Below, one piece after another: positions 1 through 7,555 of a DNA stretch of 42,205 nucleotides. A model generated the notes under the pieces. The model made no database searches. It was not told the origin of the DNA and worked only from the letters and a program-made list of their open reading frames with translations. The first letter of the stretch is position 1, and every line of letters begins with the position of its first letter. The DNA comes from Burkholderiales bacterium (GTDB lineage: Bacteria; Pseudomonadota; Gammaproteobacteria; Burkholderiales; Burkholderiaceae_C), in assembly GCA_947508055.1 (NCBI GenBank), contig CANNRR010000011.1, forward strand, positions 1-42,205. The letters run 5' to 3'. The translations under genes and the position numbers were made by a program.

Positions 1-224
1 GGGCGTATTTCTGCCATGCCCTTGAGCATGGCGCGAAAATTGGGTGTAGCGCCCTCTTCTCGGTACTGGTCTCGCAGGTAGTTCACCACTTCCCAGTGTG
101 CATCGGTCAATTCGATGTTCTCGGAGGCGGCTATGACGCGCACCGCCTCGTCATCAAATACTGCCTCCAACAGATAACCCTGATCGTCGGCTTCCAGTTC
201 TACGCCGTGGACGTTGTACATCAT
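1..224 (-). CDS. TusE/DsrC-family sulfur-relay protein (C-terminus outside window)
   Basis: About 74 residues are visible and the gene runs off the left edge. The translated text contains LTDAHWEVVNYLRDQYREE, which matches the helix-turn-helix-like core of DsrC/TusE proteins (compare SDNHWEVINFLREYYNEY in the dsrC of this window). DsrC and TusE carry persulfide sulfur on a C-terminal cysteine, in sulfur oxidation or tRNA 2-thiolation respectively. The C-terminus is missing here, so I cannot tell whether the one or two functional cysteines are present or whether it is a cysteine-free regulatory relative. Two ATGs are adjacent, and GGAG lies 9 bases before the first, at 224-222, which I take as the start. 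It lies 35 bases after the Cas6-like gene on the same strand, so co-transcription is likely. The family call is firm; the subtype is open. Confidence 0.85.
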   Translation of the reverse strand, partial: MMYNVHGVELEADDQGYLLEAVFDDEAVRVIAASENIELTDAHWEVVNYLRDQYREEGATPNFRAMLKGMAEIR

Positions 225-259
225 CGCTTTTGCTCCATTGTTTAAGTCAAAAAAAGAAT

Positions 260-880
260 CTAGCCACCCACCGCCGCCGCCGACTTGTGGGGCACAAATA
301 TCCCACAGCCCAGCAACCGGTGCGGCCCCAGCCCCCGCTCTTGCAGGCGCAATGACTGCTCCGGAACCAGCCCATGCAGCATCATGCTGAAGGTGGCCAT
401 TTCGAACCCATCCACCAGCACGCTTTGGCGCTTGCCGCAAACCCGCTCACCCGCTATAGCCAACGCCGCCAGTTCGGCTTCCATGATTTGCATGAATGCG
501 GGTTCGTCGACACCCATGGCCGCGACCCGGTAGGCATACAGCGTGGCATGTGATTGCAGCACACGCAGGTGCACCGCCCCCAGCCGCAGCGCGTGTCCTG
601 CCACGTTCAGTTCTACGCCGGCCAAGGCTTGCAGTGCCTCCAGTCGGTTGCCATTAACCCGCAAGATCAAACGTGTACGTCCTGACAAAAGGGCGAGGCG
701 TTCGGGGCCGGACACCAACTTCAGCGGGTGGATACCGGCACCTGCGTCGCTGCTCAACCAAGGTAACCGTTCCGTCAGAGCGTGCTGCAATGCCTGCGCG
801 TGCTCACGCGGCAAAGCTTTTCCCTCCAGCGGAAAGACCGCCTCCACCAGCATGCCCTGATGCGCAAAAACCGCCGTCAC
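260..880 (-). CDS. orphan Cas6/Cmx6-like RAMP protein
   Basis: The 206-aa product resembles the Cas6/Cmx6 family described from type I-MYXAN CRISPR systems. It has a VEAVFPLEGKALPREH start, then LPWL, an IHPLK segment, a second ferredoxin-like half, and a C-terminal glycine-rich loop GLGPHRLLGCGIFVP, the hallmark of RAMP RNA-binding proteins. Family members cut CRISPR precursor RNA, but no CRISPR repeats or other cas genes are visible in the window. I chose GTG at 880 as start: it overlaps the upstream gene's stop as GTGA, has AGGAG 5 bases before it, and puts the first beta strand at the N-terminus. A longer ATG form from 925 would overlap that gene by 49 bases. A TusE/DsrC-like gene follows. 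I infer an RNA-binding or RNA-cutting role outside CRISPR; the substrate is unknown. Confidence 0.8.
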   Translation of the reverse strand: MTAVFAHQGMLVEAVFPLEGKALPREHAQALQHALTERLPWLSSDAGAGIHPLKLVSGPERLALLSGRTRLILRVNGNRLEALQALAGVELNVAGHALRLGAVHLRVLQSHATLYAYRVAAMGVDEPAFMQIMEAELAALAIAGERVCGKRQSVLVDGFEMATFSMMLHGLVPEQSLRLQERGLGPHRLLGCGIFVPHKSAAAVGG

Positions 881-1092
881 TTTGGCTCCTGCGTCTGTGC
901 CCAGCGCAACAAGGCCTCGCCCCACAGTCGTGCCGACCCGGGGTCAATCTCAAACACCGTGAAACGGCTCTTTTCGCGTATGCGCGTGCGCAACAGGCTC
1001 ATACCCCCCGCTTCGTAGTCAAGTTGCTGCAATTCAATGACCTGCCCACCCAGGGGAATGGTCAGCTTTTCAATGGGTGTAACGATGGCCAT
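877..1092 (-). CDS. 71-aa conserved-looking protein of unknown function
   Basis: I do not recognise a named family. The small acidic/basic protein has a beta-rich first half (IPLGGQVIELQQLDYE) and a central RTRIREKSRFTVFEIDP stretch, then a WGEALLRWAQ helix. It has no cysteines, no signal peptide and no membrane segment. Its stop overlaps the GTG start of the Cas6-like gene by four bases, a sign of translational coupling, and it is the first gene of the minus-strand operon divergent from dsrA. That linkage suggests it works with the RAMP protein and the TusE/DsrC-like protein, but nothing in the sequence gives a reaction. A coding role is supported by the tight overlap and the SD-bearing neighbour rather than by homology. 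Confidence 0.65.
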   Translation of the reverse strand: MAIVTPIEKLTIPLGGQVIELQQLDYEAGGMSLLRTRIREKSRFTVFEIDPGSARLWGEALLRWAQTQEPK

Positions 1093-1145
1093 GGTGCGTG
1101 TTGGTTGGTAGCGCTATTGGGCGCAATGACCGGCACTGCCGTCTA

Positions 1146-1184
1146 TCACCGGGAAGGGTGGGCTCGTATAGCCCAAATGGGTAG
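1146..1184. promoter_or_regulatory. candidate NarL-type operator between the cas6-like operon and dsrA
   Basis: Positions 1169-1184 read TAGCCCAAATGGGTAG, whose reverse complement occurs exactly at 16990-17005 upstream of soeA. A weaker copy of the same pattern (TCACC, five bases, GGGTG) lies at 1146-1160, one 23-base step away. ATGGGTA is the complement of TACCCAT, which fits the E. coli NarL heptamer TACYYMT. The site lies 120 bases before dsrA and about 77 bases before the divergent 71-aa gene, so it could serve both. The NarL-like regulator at 14992-15690 is the natural candidate to bind it. This is inference; no promoter elements were firmly identified. Confidence 0.5.
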
Positions 1185-1303
1185 CCCCCAATACTCAACG
1201 AGGGTGATAGCTACAGCGCCCATGGGCCCTTACGATTCACCCCAGAAACAGCACCTACGACCGATTACCGCGTTCTAAAAAGCGCGCTGACAGGAGACAC
1301 ACG

Positions 1304-2584
1304 ATGAGCAAGAAACAACACGACACCCCCATGCTCGACCAGCTAGAAGCCGGTCCGTGGCCCAGCTTTGTCACAGGCCTGAAGCGCCTGGCCAAAGACA
1401 GCGACTACATGACCGACTTGATGGGTCAGCTGGAACACTCCTACAAAACCCGCAAGGGCTACTGGAAGGGCGGCACGGTCGGCGTGTTTGGCTACGGCGG
1501 CGGTGTGATCCCTCGATTCTCCGAAGTGGCCGAGATGTTCCCGGCGTCCAAGGAATTCCACACCCTGCGCATTCAGCCACCCGCCGGTATGCACTACAAC
1601 ACCGACGTGTTGCGCAAAATGTGCGATATCTGGGAAAAGCATGGCTCGGGCCTGATTGCCTTTCACGGTCAGTCTGGCGACATCATGTTCCAGGGTGCCA
1701 GCACGGCCAATGTGCAAGGCGCGTTTGACGAATTGAACGAGCTCGGCTTTGACCTGGGCGGCGCCGGTCCTGCGGTTCGTACCAGCATGTCTTGCGTTGG
1801 CGCTGCACGCTGCGAGCAATCCTGCTTTGACGAGGCACGTGCACACCGCCAGGTGGTCAATACCTTCCTGGACGACATGCACCGCCCGGCACTGCCGTAC
1901 AAATTCAAATTCAAGTTTTCGGGCTGCCCCAATGACTGCATGAACTCCATCCAGCGTGCCGACATGGCCGTCATCGGAACCTGGCGCGACAACATGCGCA
2001 CCGACGAACCGTTGGCACGCAAGTGGTTCGCCAAGCACGGTCTCACGGAACTGGTCAACGATGTGGTGAGCCGTTGCCCCACCAAGGCCATCATGCTCAA
2101 GGAGACGAAGGATGTCTCCAAGGGAGCAAAAATCACCAGCGTAGCGCTGAACGACACCCAGTCACTTGAAATTGACAACAGCAACTGCGTGCGCTGCATG
2201 CACTGCATCAACGTCATGACCGGCGCCCTGGCAACCGGTACCGACAAGGGTGTTACGGTGCTGATGGGCGGCAAGCGCACCCTGAAAATTGGCGACCTGA
2301 TGGGCACCGTGGTCACGCCCTTCATGCCCATGAAGACCGACGAAGACTACCAGGCACTGGTGGAGCTGGCGCAGAAATCAATCGACTTCTTCGCCGAGAA
2401 CGCGCTGGAGCATGAGCGCACCGGCGAGATGATTGAACGCATCGGCCTCATCAATTTCCTGGAAGGCATTGGCCTGGAAATCGACCCCGCCATGGTGTCC
2501 ACCCCCCGGACCAATCCGTACGTACGCACCGATGGCTGGGATGACGAAGTCGCCAAGATCAACGCCCGCAAAGCAGCAGCCTGA
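1304..2584 (+). CDS. dsrA: reverse dissimilatory sulfite reductase, alpha subunit
   Basis: With DsrB this 426-aa cytoplasmic protein forms the siroheme enzyme that, in sulfur oxidisers, oxidises DsrC-bound sulfane sulfur to sulfite with release of six electrons. Siroheme-[4Fe-4S] cysteines are visible at about 164, 170, 208 and 212 (SCVGAARC and SGCPNDC). A ferredoxin-type domain follows with C258 and C295, C298, C301. The start has AGGAGA at good spacing. It heads the dsr operon, 25 bases before dsrB. The oxidative (rather than reductive) type is inferred from the dsrEFH and dsrL genes downstream. It is preceded by a 211-base divergent region holding a candidate operator. No truncation is seen; the length is usual. 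Confidence 0.97.
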   Translation: MSKKQHDTPMLDQLEAGPWPSFVTGLKRLAKDSDYMTDLMGQLEHSYKTRKGYWKGGTVGVFGYGGGVIPRFSEVAEMFPASKEFHTLRIQPPAGMHYNTDVLRKMCDIWEKHGSGLIAFHGQSGDIMFQGASTANVQGAFDELNELGFDLGGAGPAVRTSMSCVGAARCEQSCFDEARAHRQVVNTFLDDMHRPALPYKFKFKFSGCPNDCMNSIQRADMAVIGTWRDNMRTDEPLARKWFAKHGLTELVNDVVSRCPTKAIMLKETKDVSKGAKITSVALNDTQSLEIDNSNCVRCMHCINVMTGALATGTDKGVTVLMGGKRTLKIGDLMGTVVTPFMPMKTDEDYQALVELAQKSIDFFAENALEHERTGEMIERIGLINFLEGIGLEIDPAMVSTPRTNPYVRTDGWDDEVAKINARKAAA

Positions 2585-2609
2585 AACAACCGAACACAGG
2601 AAGACAACC

Positions 2610-3680
2610 ATGGCAACCATGCGCACCCCCATCGAGAGCGGCGTACCAGACAACAAGCAGTACCTGCATCCCCTGATGCACAAGAACTACGCCAACTGGA
2701 AATTCCACGACCGCCCACGTCCCGGTGTTCTGCACCACGTCTCGCACTCAGGTGACGAAATCTGGACCGTGCGCGCTGGAACACAGCGCCAGATGGACCT
2801 GTTCACCATCCGCAAGCTGTGCGACATTGCCGACACCTATGCCGATGGCCACGTGCGCTTCACCATCCGCTCCAACATCGAATACATGGTCTCCGACGCT
2901 GCCAAAGTTGCGCCGTTGATTGAATCACTGACCAGTAGCGGCTTTCCGGTGGGCGGCACGGGCAACTCGGTGTCGGCCATTGCCCACACCCAGGGCTGGC
3001 TGCACTGCGATATTCCCGGCACCGATGCCTCGGGTGCGGTCAAAGCCCTGATGGACGACCTGCACGCCGAGTTCATCCAGGAAGAAATGCCCAACCGGGT
3101 TCACCTGTCCACCTCCTGCTGTGAGATCAACTGCGGTGGTCAGGCCGATATTGCCATCATCATCCAGCACACCAAACCACCCAAGATCAACCATGATCTG
3201 GTGGCCAATATGTGCGAGCGTCCGACTGTCGTCGCGCGCTGCCCGGTGGCGGCAATTCGCCCGGCCATGGTCAACGGCAAACCGTCTTTGGAAATTGACG
3301 AAACCAAATGCATGTGCTGCGGCGCCTGCTACCCACCCTGCCCTCCCATGCAGATCAATGACCCCGAGCACAGCAAGCTGGCGATCTGGGTTGGCGGCAA
3401 GAACTCCAATGCCCGCGGCAAGCCGACCTTCATGAAGATGGTGGCCTCGGGTCTGCCCAACAACCCGCCCCGTTGGCCTGAAGTGTCGGCCATGGTCAAG
3501 AAGATCTTGTACACCTACAAGGAAGACGCACGCTCCTGGGAGCGGGTATCCGACTGGATCGAGCGTATCGGCTGGCCCGCATTCTTCGAGAAGTGCGACC
3601 TACCGTTCACCAAGTACCTGATTGACGACTGGCGCGGTTCGCGCTCCAGCCTGAACGCTTCGACCCATATCCGTTTTTGA
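2610..3680 (+). CDS. dsrB: reverse dissimilatory sulfite reductase, beta subunit
   Basis: A 356-aa partner of DsrA in the alpha2beta2 enzyme. Siroheme/cluster residues lie in STSCCEINCGG (C170, C171, C175) and C211. The ferredoxin domain has CMCCGACYPPC at about 234-244. The reading frame is open further upstream, through the end of dsrA, but ATG 2610 follows the dsrA stop and has AGGAAG just before it, and the protein then begins MATMRTPIES as expected for DsrB. After dsrB comes a 68-base gap holding a long palindrome (3685-3738) before dsrE. All cofactor cysteines of the family appear present, so the enzyme should be active. Confidence 0.97.
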   Translation: MATMRTPIESGVPDNKQYLHPLMHKNYANWKFHDRPRPGVLHHVSHSGDEIWTVRAGTQRQMDLFTIRKLCDIADTYADGHVRFTIRSNIEYMVSDAAKVAPLIESLTSSGFPVGGTGNSVSAIAHTQGWLHCDIPGTDASGAVKALMDDLHAEFIQEEMPNRVHLSTSCCEINCGGQADIAIIIQHTKPPKINHDLVANMCERPTVVARCPVAAIRPAMVNGKPSLEIDETKCMCCGACYPPCPPMQINDPEHSKLAIWVGGKNSNARGKPTFMKMVASGLPNNPPRWPEVSAMVKKILYTYKEDARSWERVSDWIERIGWPAFFEKCDLPFTKYLIDDWRGSRSSLNASTHIRF

Positions 3681-3684
3681 AACT

Positions 3685-3738
3685 TTGCGGGTCAGACCAA
3701 GATTTGCGCAGCAAATTTGCTCTGACCCCAACTGACTA
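3685..3738. repeat. palindromic dispersed repeat, long variant, between dsrB and dsrE
   Basis: TTGCGGGTCAGA begins the element and TCTGACCCCAACTGACTA ends it; arms GGGTCAGA (3689-3696) and TCTGACCC (3721-3728) pair perfectly. The middle has its own near-palindrome (GATTTGC and GCAAATTTGC). Shorter relatives lie at 4114-4151, 40434-40471 and 40481-40518. In the transcript it would fold into a stable hairpin and could set dsrAB apart from downstream genes in mRNA stability. Confidence 0.8.
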
Positions 3739-3748
3739 GAGAAGAAAA

Positions 3749-4108
3749 ATGAAATTTGGTTTACTTGTCAGCGAAGGGCCCTACACGCACCAGGCGTCCG
3801 ACAGCGCCTACCAGTTCGTGGTGGCCGCTTTGGCCAAGGGCCATGAGATCCAGCGCGTATTTTTCTACCATGACGGCGTCAACAACGCGACTCGCCTCAC
3901 CGAGCCGCCGCAGGACGACCGCCACGTGGTGAACCGCTGGTCGGCACTTGCTGCAGACCACAAAGTAGACCTAGTGGTCTGCGTGGCGGCGGCTTTGCGC
4001 CGCGGCATCAAGGATGAAGTGTTGGCCCCCGGCTTTCGCATTTCCGGCCTGGGCCAGTTGGTGGACAGCGGGATAAAGGCAGACCGCCTGATCACGTTTG
4101 GTGACTAA
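3749..4108 (+). CDS. dsrE: sulfurtransferase subunit DsrE
   Basis: A 119-aa TusD/DsrE-fold protein; in Allochromatium DsrE2F2H2 takes sulfane sulfur (from rhodanese/TusA) and hands it to DsrC. The active cysteine sits in LVVCVAAALRRG at residue 78, the same position described for Allochromatium DsrE. This separates dissimilatory DsrE from unrelated DsrE-fold proteins. GAGAAGA precedes the ATG. The gene stands between two copies of a palindromic repeat, with dsrF next. The presence of the active cysteine in an EFH set is a strong mark of oxidative sulfur metabolism. Confidence 0.95.
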   Translation: MKFGLLVSEGPYTHQASDSAYQFVVAALAKGHEIQRVFFYHDGVNNATRLTEPPQDDRHVVNRWSALAADHKVDLVVCVAAALRRGIKDEVLAPGFRISGLGQLVDSGIKADRLITFGD

Positions 4109-4113
4109 AGACA

Positions 4114-4151
4114 TTGCGGGACAGATCTTCAGCTCTGTCCCCAACTAATTA
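4114..4151. repeat. palindromic dispersed repeat, short variant, between dsrE and dsrF
   Basis: Starts TTGCGGGACAGA and ends CAACTAATTA. Arms GGGACAGA (4118-4125) and TCTGTCCC (4134-4141) are perfectly complementary. It fills nearly the whole dsrE-dsrF gap and is a close relative of the tandem pair at 40434-40518. Confidence 0.8.
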
Positions 4152-4161
4152 TGAGTAACCC

Positions 4162-4557
4162 ATGAGCGAACAACAAGCAGCACCCGCCGGCGGCCCCAAA
4201 GTGAAGAAATTCATGTTTGTCAACCGCAAGGCTCCCTACGGAACCATCTACGCCCTGGAAAGTCTGGAGGTGGTCTTGATCACCGCTACGTTCGACCAGG
4301 ACGTGAGCCTGGTCTTCATCGACGACGGCGTATACGAACTGGTCAAGGGCCAGCAGACCAAGGGCATTGGTATCAAGAACTTTTCTCCCAGCTACCGTGC
4401 ACTGGATGGCTATGACGTGGAGAAGCTCTATGTGGACCAGGCCTCAATGGCACAGCGCGGATTGACCGAGAAAGACCTGCTGGTACCGGTGGAGGTGCTC
4501 GATGCCCAACAAATGGGCCAGTTGATGGCGCAACAGGACGTGATCCTGAGCTTCTGA
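4162..4557 (+). CDS. dsrF: sulfurtransferase subunit DsrF
   Basis: A 131-aa TusC/DsrF homologue, the middle subunit of the DsrEFH hexamer. It shows the family fold in FMFVNRKAPYGTIYALESLEVVLITATF and the FIDDGVYELVKGQ segment. DsrF in this complex has no catalytic cysteine, and none is visible here, which fits. The ribosome site is weak (GAGTAAC), perhaps because a repeat element was inserted just upstream at 4114-4151. An N-terminal extension of about 14 residues (SEQQAAPAGGPK) looks disordered. dsrH follows 18 bases later. Confidence 0.93.
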   Translation: MSEQQAAPAGGPKVKKFMFVNRKAPYGTIYALESLEVVLITATFDQDVSLVFIDDGVYELVKGQQTKGIGIKNFSPSYRALDGYDVEKLYVDQASMAQRGLTEKDLLVPVEVLDAQQMGQLMAQQDVILSF

Positions 4558-4575
4558 GAAAAAGGACAAAACCCC

Positions 4576-4875
4576 ATGTTGCACATCGTCAATAAATCCC
4601 CCTTTCAGACCAGCACGCTCGACACATGCTTGCGCATGGCCCAGCCGGGCAATGCCCTGCTGCTGATCGAAGACGGCATCTACGCAGCCACCGTCGGTAG
4701 CGCGACCGAGGAACGCATACGGGCCTGCTGCGCCACGTTGAAGGTCTATGCACTGCAACCCGACATGGACGCCCGCGGCGTGACGGCGAAGGTGATCGAC
4801 GGTGTAACGTTGGTCGACTACGGTGGTTTTGTCGACCTGACCCTGGAACACAGCACATCCCACTCGTGGTTGTGA
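4576..4875 (+). CDS. dsrH: sulfurtransferase subunit DsrH
   Basis: A 99-aa TusB/DsrH homologue, the smallest DsrEFH subunit. The conserved cysteine is at residue 18 in TSTLDTCLRMAQPG, close to the position known in the family, and LLIEDGIYAAT matches the DsrH core. AAGGA lies before the start. It follows dsrF and is 29 bases before dsrC, consistent with an EFH-C sulfur-transfer module in which DsrEFH delivers persulfide to DsrC. Confidence 0.93.
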   Translation: MLHIVNKSPFQTSTLDTCLRMAQPGNALLLIEDGIYAATVGSATEERIRACCATLKVYALQPDMDARGVTAKVIDGVTLVDYGGFVDLTLEHSTSHSWL

Positions 4876-4904
4876 TTTGAATTAACTAATTACTGGAGAA
4901 GAAA

Positions 4905-5237
4905 ATGAGCTTTGAAATCAATGGCACGACCTACGAAACCGACGAAGAGGGCTACTTGCTCAATCTCGCTGAATGGACCCCTGAAGCTGCCGTTTACCTG
5001 GCAGAAGAAGAAAAAGTGCCACTCAGCGACAACCACTGGGAAGTCATCAACTTCTTGCGCGAGTACTACAACGAGTACCAGATTGCGCCGGCCGTGCGGG
5101 TGCTGACCAAGGCCATTGGTAAGCAATTCGGCGAAGAAAAGGGCAACAGCAAGTACCTTTATGACCTGTTCCCCTATGGCCCAGCCAAACAGGCATGCAA
5201 AATTGCGGGCCTGCCCAAGCCCACCGGTTGCATCTAA
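4905..5237 (+). CDS. dsrC: DsrC sulfur-carrier protein, complete with both cysteines
   Basis: A 110-aa protein ending KQACKIAGLPKPTGCI. The penultimate cysteine C109 (CysA) and C98 eleven residues before it (CysB) are both present, so this is true DsrC, not TusE. DsrC carries sulfane sulfur to DsrAB and leaves as a trisulfide or disulfide form that DsrMKJOP processes. GGAG precedes the ATG. It is one of three DsrC-family sequences in the window: the others are the partial gene at the left edge and the C-terminal domain of DsrN. This one is the canonical substrate protein. Confidence 0.97.
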   Translation: MSFEINGTTYETDEEGYLLNLAEWTPEAAVYLAEEEKVPLSDNHWEVINFLREYYNEYQIAPAVRVLTKAIGKQFGEEKGNSKYLYDLFPYGPAKQACKIAGLPKPTGCI

Positions 5238-5258
5238 ACCTATTCACCAGGTCTGACG

Positions 5259-5993
5259 ATGTCGCTGCTGACCATTTTTTATTCGGCATTGTTCTACCTG
5301 GCCACAGGGGTGTTCGTCATCGGCTTGGGCCTGAAGATTCGCGGCTACGCCAAAACGCCTGCTCCGCTGAAAATTCCGACCACACCGTCCCCCATCACCA
5401 TGGGGGGGGTGCGCTGGCGCATGGCGCGTGAGGTGGTTTTCTTTGAGAGCCTGTTCAAGTCCAGCAAATGGACCTGGATTTTTGGCTGGACTTTTCACAT
5501 GGCGCTGCTGCTGGTAGTGTTGCGCCACCTGCGCTACTTTCAGGAACCGGTTTGGCTGCCTGTCGTGTTGATTCAACCGTTTGGCACCTACGCCGGTTTT
5601 GCCATGGTTGCAGGGCTGGGCGGTCTTTGGGCTCGGCGCTGGCTGGTCGACCGGGTACGCTATATCTCCACTCCGTCCGACCATCTGATGCTGGCATTGT
5701 TGGTGGCCATTGGGGTCACCGGCCTGGGTATGCGCTTTGTTGCACACACCGACATCGTTGCGGTAAAAATGTTCGCCCTGGGGCTGATGCGGCTGGACTG
5801 GCAGAGCCTGCCCGCCGACCCCGTGCTGCTGGTGCATCTGGCTTTCGTGGCCGTGCTCATGCTCATCTTTCCCATCAGCAAGCTGTTGCACGCCCCCGGT
5901 CTGTTCTTCAGCCCCACCCGCAACCAGGCGGATAACGCCCGCGAAGTGCGCCATGTATCCGCATGGGCAGCTGCGCTGGACAAGCGTCCCTGA
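5259..5993 (+). CDS. dsrM: membrane cytochrome b subunit of DsrMKJOP
   Basis: A 244-aa integral membrane protein of the NarI/DsrM type, with about five or six hydrophobic helices starting at MSLLTIFYSALFYLATGVFVIG. Histidines likely to bind heme b occur in GWTFHMALLLV, LRHLRYF, LLVHLAFVAV and KLLHAPG. In sulfur oxidisers DsrMKJOP moves electrons between DsrC thiols and quinone or periplasmic cytochromes. A run of eight G (5402-5409) lies in codons 48-51 without breaking the frame. The start at 5259 has AGGT upstream. It is followed 17 bases later by dsrK. Confidence 0.95.
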   Translation: MSLLTIFYSALFYLATGVFVIGLGLKIRGYAKTPAPLKIPTTPSPITMGGVRWRMAREVVFFESLFKSSKWTWIFGWTFHMALLLVVLRHLRYFQEPVWLPVVLIQPFGTYAGFAMVAGLGGLWARRWLVDRVRYISTPSDHLMLALLVAIGVTGLGMRFVAHTDIVAVKMFALGLMRLDWQSLPADPVLLVHLAFVAVLMLIFPISKLLHAPGLFFSPTRNQADNAREVRHVSAWAAALDKRP

Positions 5994-6010
5994 GAACCGA
6001 CACACCCACC

Positions 6011-7504
6011 ATGGCCACCGCAGCGTTCGAAACCCCCAAGCTCAAAAGCTATCCCGTAATCCCCTTGGTGCAGGTGGGTGCCACGTCGCACCTCAAACCA
6101 TTTATAGCTTCGGCGCCGATCCAGAAGGCAGTCGGATTTCCCGAGGCGTTGGTTGAAGACTGGCAAGCCAAGGCCATTGCAAAGATGGGCGAGTTGTTGG
6201 GTAAATACCGCTCGTTGCAAGTCTACATGGACGCTTGCGTGCACTGTGGCGCCTGCTCTGACAAATGCCATTACTTCTTGGGCACGGCAGACCCAAAGAA
6301 CATGCCAGTTGCGCGCCAGGACCTGATGCGCAAGATCTACCGACGCTACTTCACTTTTGCCGGCAAGTATTTCCCCAAATTGGTAGGCGCAGTGGATCTG
6401 ACCCGCGAAGTGCTGGACGAGTGGTACAGCTACTTCAACCAATGCTCAGAATGCCGCCGCTGCTCGGTTTTCTGCCCTTATGGCATCGATACGGCTGAGA
6501 TTACCATGGCGGCCCGCGAGATCATGGACTCCATCGGCATGGGGCAAAAGTACTCGAACGAGATCATCGGCAAGGTGCATCGCATCGGCAATAACCTGGG
6601 CATCCCCGGCCCAGCATTGGAAAACACGCTGGAAGGACTGGAAGAAGATACCAAAGACGATACCGGCCTGGACATCAAGTTCCCGCTTAATGTAAAGGGG
6701 GCCGAAGTCCTGCTGATCACCCCATCGGCCGACTTTTTCTCAGAGCCCCATGTGGAAAGTCTGATCGGCTACGCCAAGGTATTCCATGCGGCGGGCATCA
6801 GCTGGACCTTGAGTTCGCACGCTTCGGAAGCCGGCAACTTCGGCATGTTCATTGGCAACTACGAGCAGATGCGCAACATCTCCATGCGCGTGCGTGAGGC
6901 AGCACTGGAGCTGGGTGTCAAACGCATCGTGGTGGGCGAGTGCGGTCACGCCTGGCGAGTCGCCTACAGCTTCTGGAACACCCTGATTGGCCCCTTTGAC
7001 TACCTGGACCCACGCTACCCGGTGCCCCAGCACATATGCGAAGTCACCGACGATTTGATTCAACGCGGCGTACTGCAATTTGACAAAGAGGCCAACGACA
7101 GCCGCATCATTACTTTTCATGATTCCTGCAATGTGGCAAGGGCCTCGCGCATGGGCAATATGCCGGGCGGGCAGTTCGTTATCCCGAGGCGCATCATTAC
7201 CTCAGTTGCCAACCACTTTCATGACATGGCACCACAAACCATACACGAAAGTACCTTTTGCTGTGGCGGTGGTGGCGGCTTGTTGACCGACGACCTGCTG
7301 GAGTTGCGCGTCAAGGGTGCCCTACCCCGCATGGAAGCATTGAAACACGTAGTCGATGACCACGGCGTGAATTTCATGGCCACGATTTGTGCCATTTGCA
7401 AAGCCCAGTTCACCAAGGTACTGCCCTACTACGGCTTCAACATGGGCATGGTGGGCGGTGTCCACCAATTGGTCAGCAAGGCGATTCGCCTGGGCGACAA
7501 ATAG
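6011..7504 (+). CDS. dsrK: HdrD-like iron-sulfur subunit of DsrMKJOP
   Basis: A 497-aa cytoplasmic catalytic subunit, thought to reduce or oxidise DsrC disulfide at a special [4Fe-4S] centre. Two ferredoxin motifs are visible: C76, C79, C82, C86 and C145, C148, C151, C155. The CCG-type region follows with DSCNVARASRMG, TFCCGGGGGLL and TICAICKAQF. The frame is open 48 bases upstream into dsrM, but ATG 6011 gives the usual MATAAFETPK start; no clear ribosome site is seen there, so coupling to dsrM translation is likely. Confidence 0.95.
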   Translation: MATAAFETPKLKSYPVIPLVQVGATSHLKPFIASAPIQKAVGFPEALVEDWQAKAIAKMGELLGKYRSLQVYMDACVHCGACSDKCHYFLGTADPKNMPVARQDLMRKIYRRYFTFAGKYFPKLVGAVDLTREVLDEWYSYFNQCSECRRCSVFCPYGIDTAEITMAAREIMDSIGMGQKYSNEIIGKVHRIGNNLGIPGPALENTLEGLEEDTKDDTGLDIKFPLNVKGAEVLLITPSADFFSEPHVESLIGYAKVFHAAGISWTLSSHASEAGNFGMFIGNYEQMRNISMRVREAALELGVKRIVVGECGHAWRVAYSFWNTLIGPFDYLDPRYPVPQHICEVTDDLIQRGVLQFDKEANDSRIITFHDSCNVARASRMGNMPGGQFVIPRRIITSVANHFHDMAPQTIHESTFCCGGGGGLLTDDLLELRVKGALPRMEALKHVVDDHGVNFMATICAICKAQFTKVLPYYGFNMGMVGGVHQLVSKAIRLGDK

Positions 7505-7555
7505 CCCCCGCCCGCACGGCCCTGGCAACCCAATAAATATCAGGAGACTCCCCCT

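Noticed and set aside
1-1303. CRISPR array to go with the Cas6-like gene
   Set aside because: No regularly spaced direct repeats are present on either strand in this region or elsewhere in the window.
5402-5409. Run of eight G in dsrM as a frameshift or phase switch
   Set aside because: The frame reads straight through with a full-length family protein, and chance runs of this size are common in GC-rich DNA. The run of nine G in dsrJ (9785-9793) is treated the same way.
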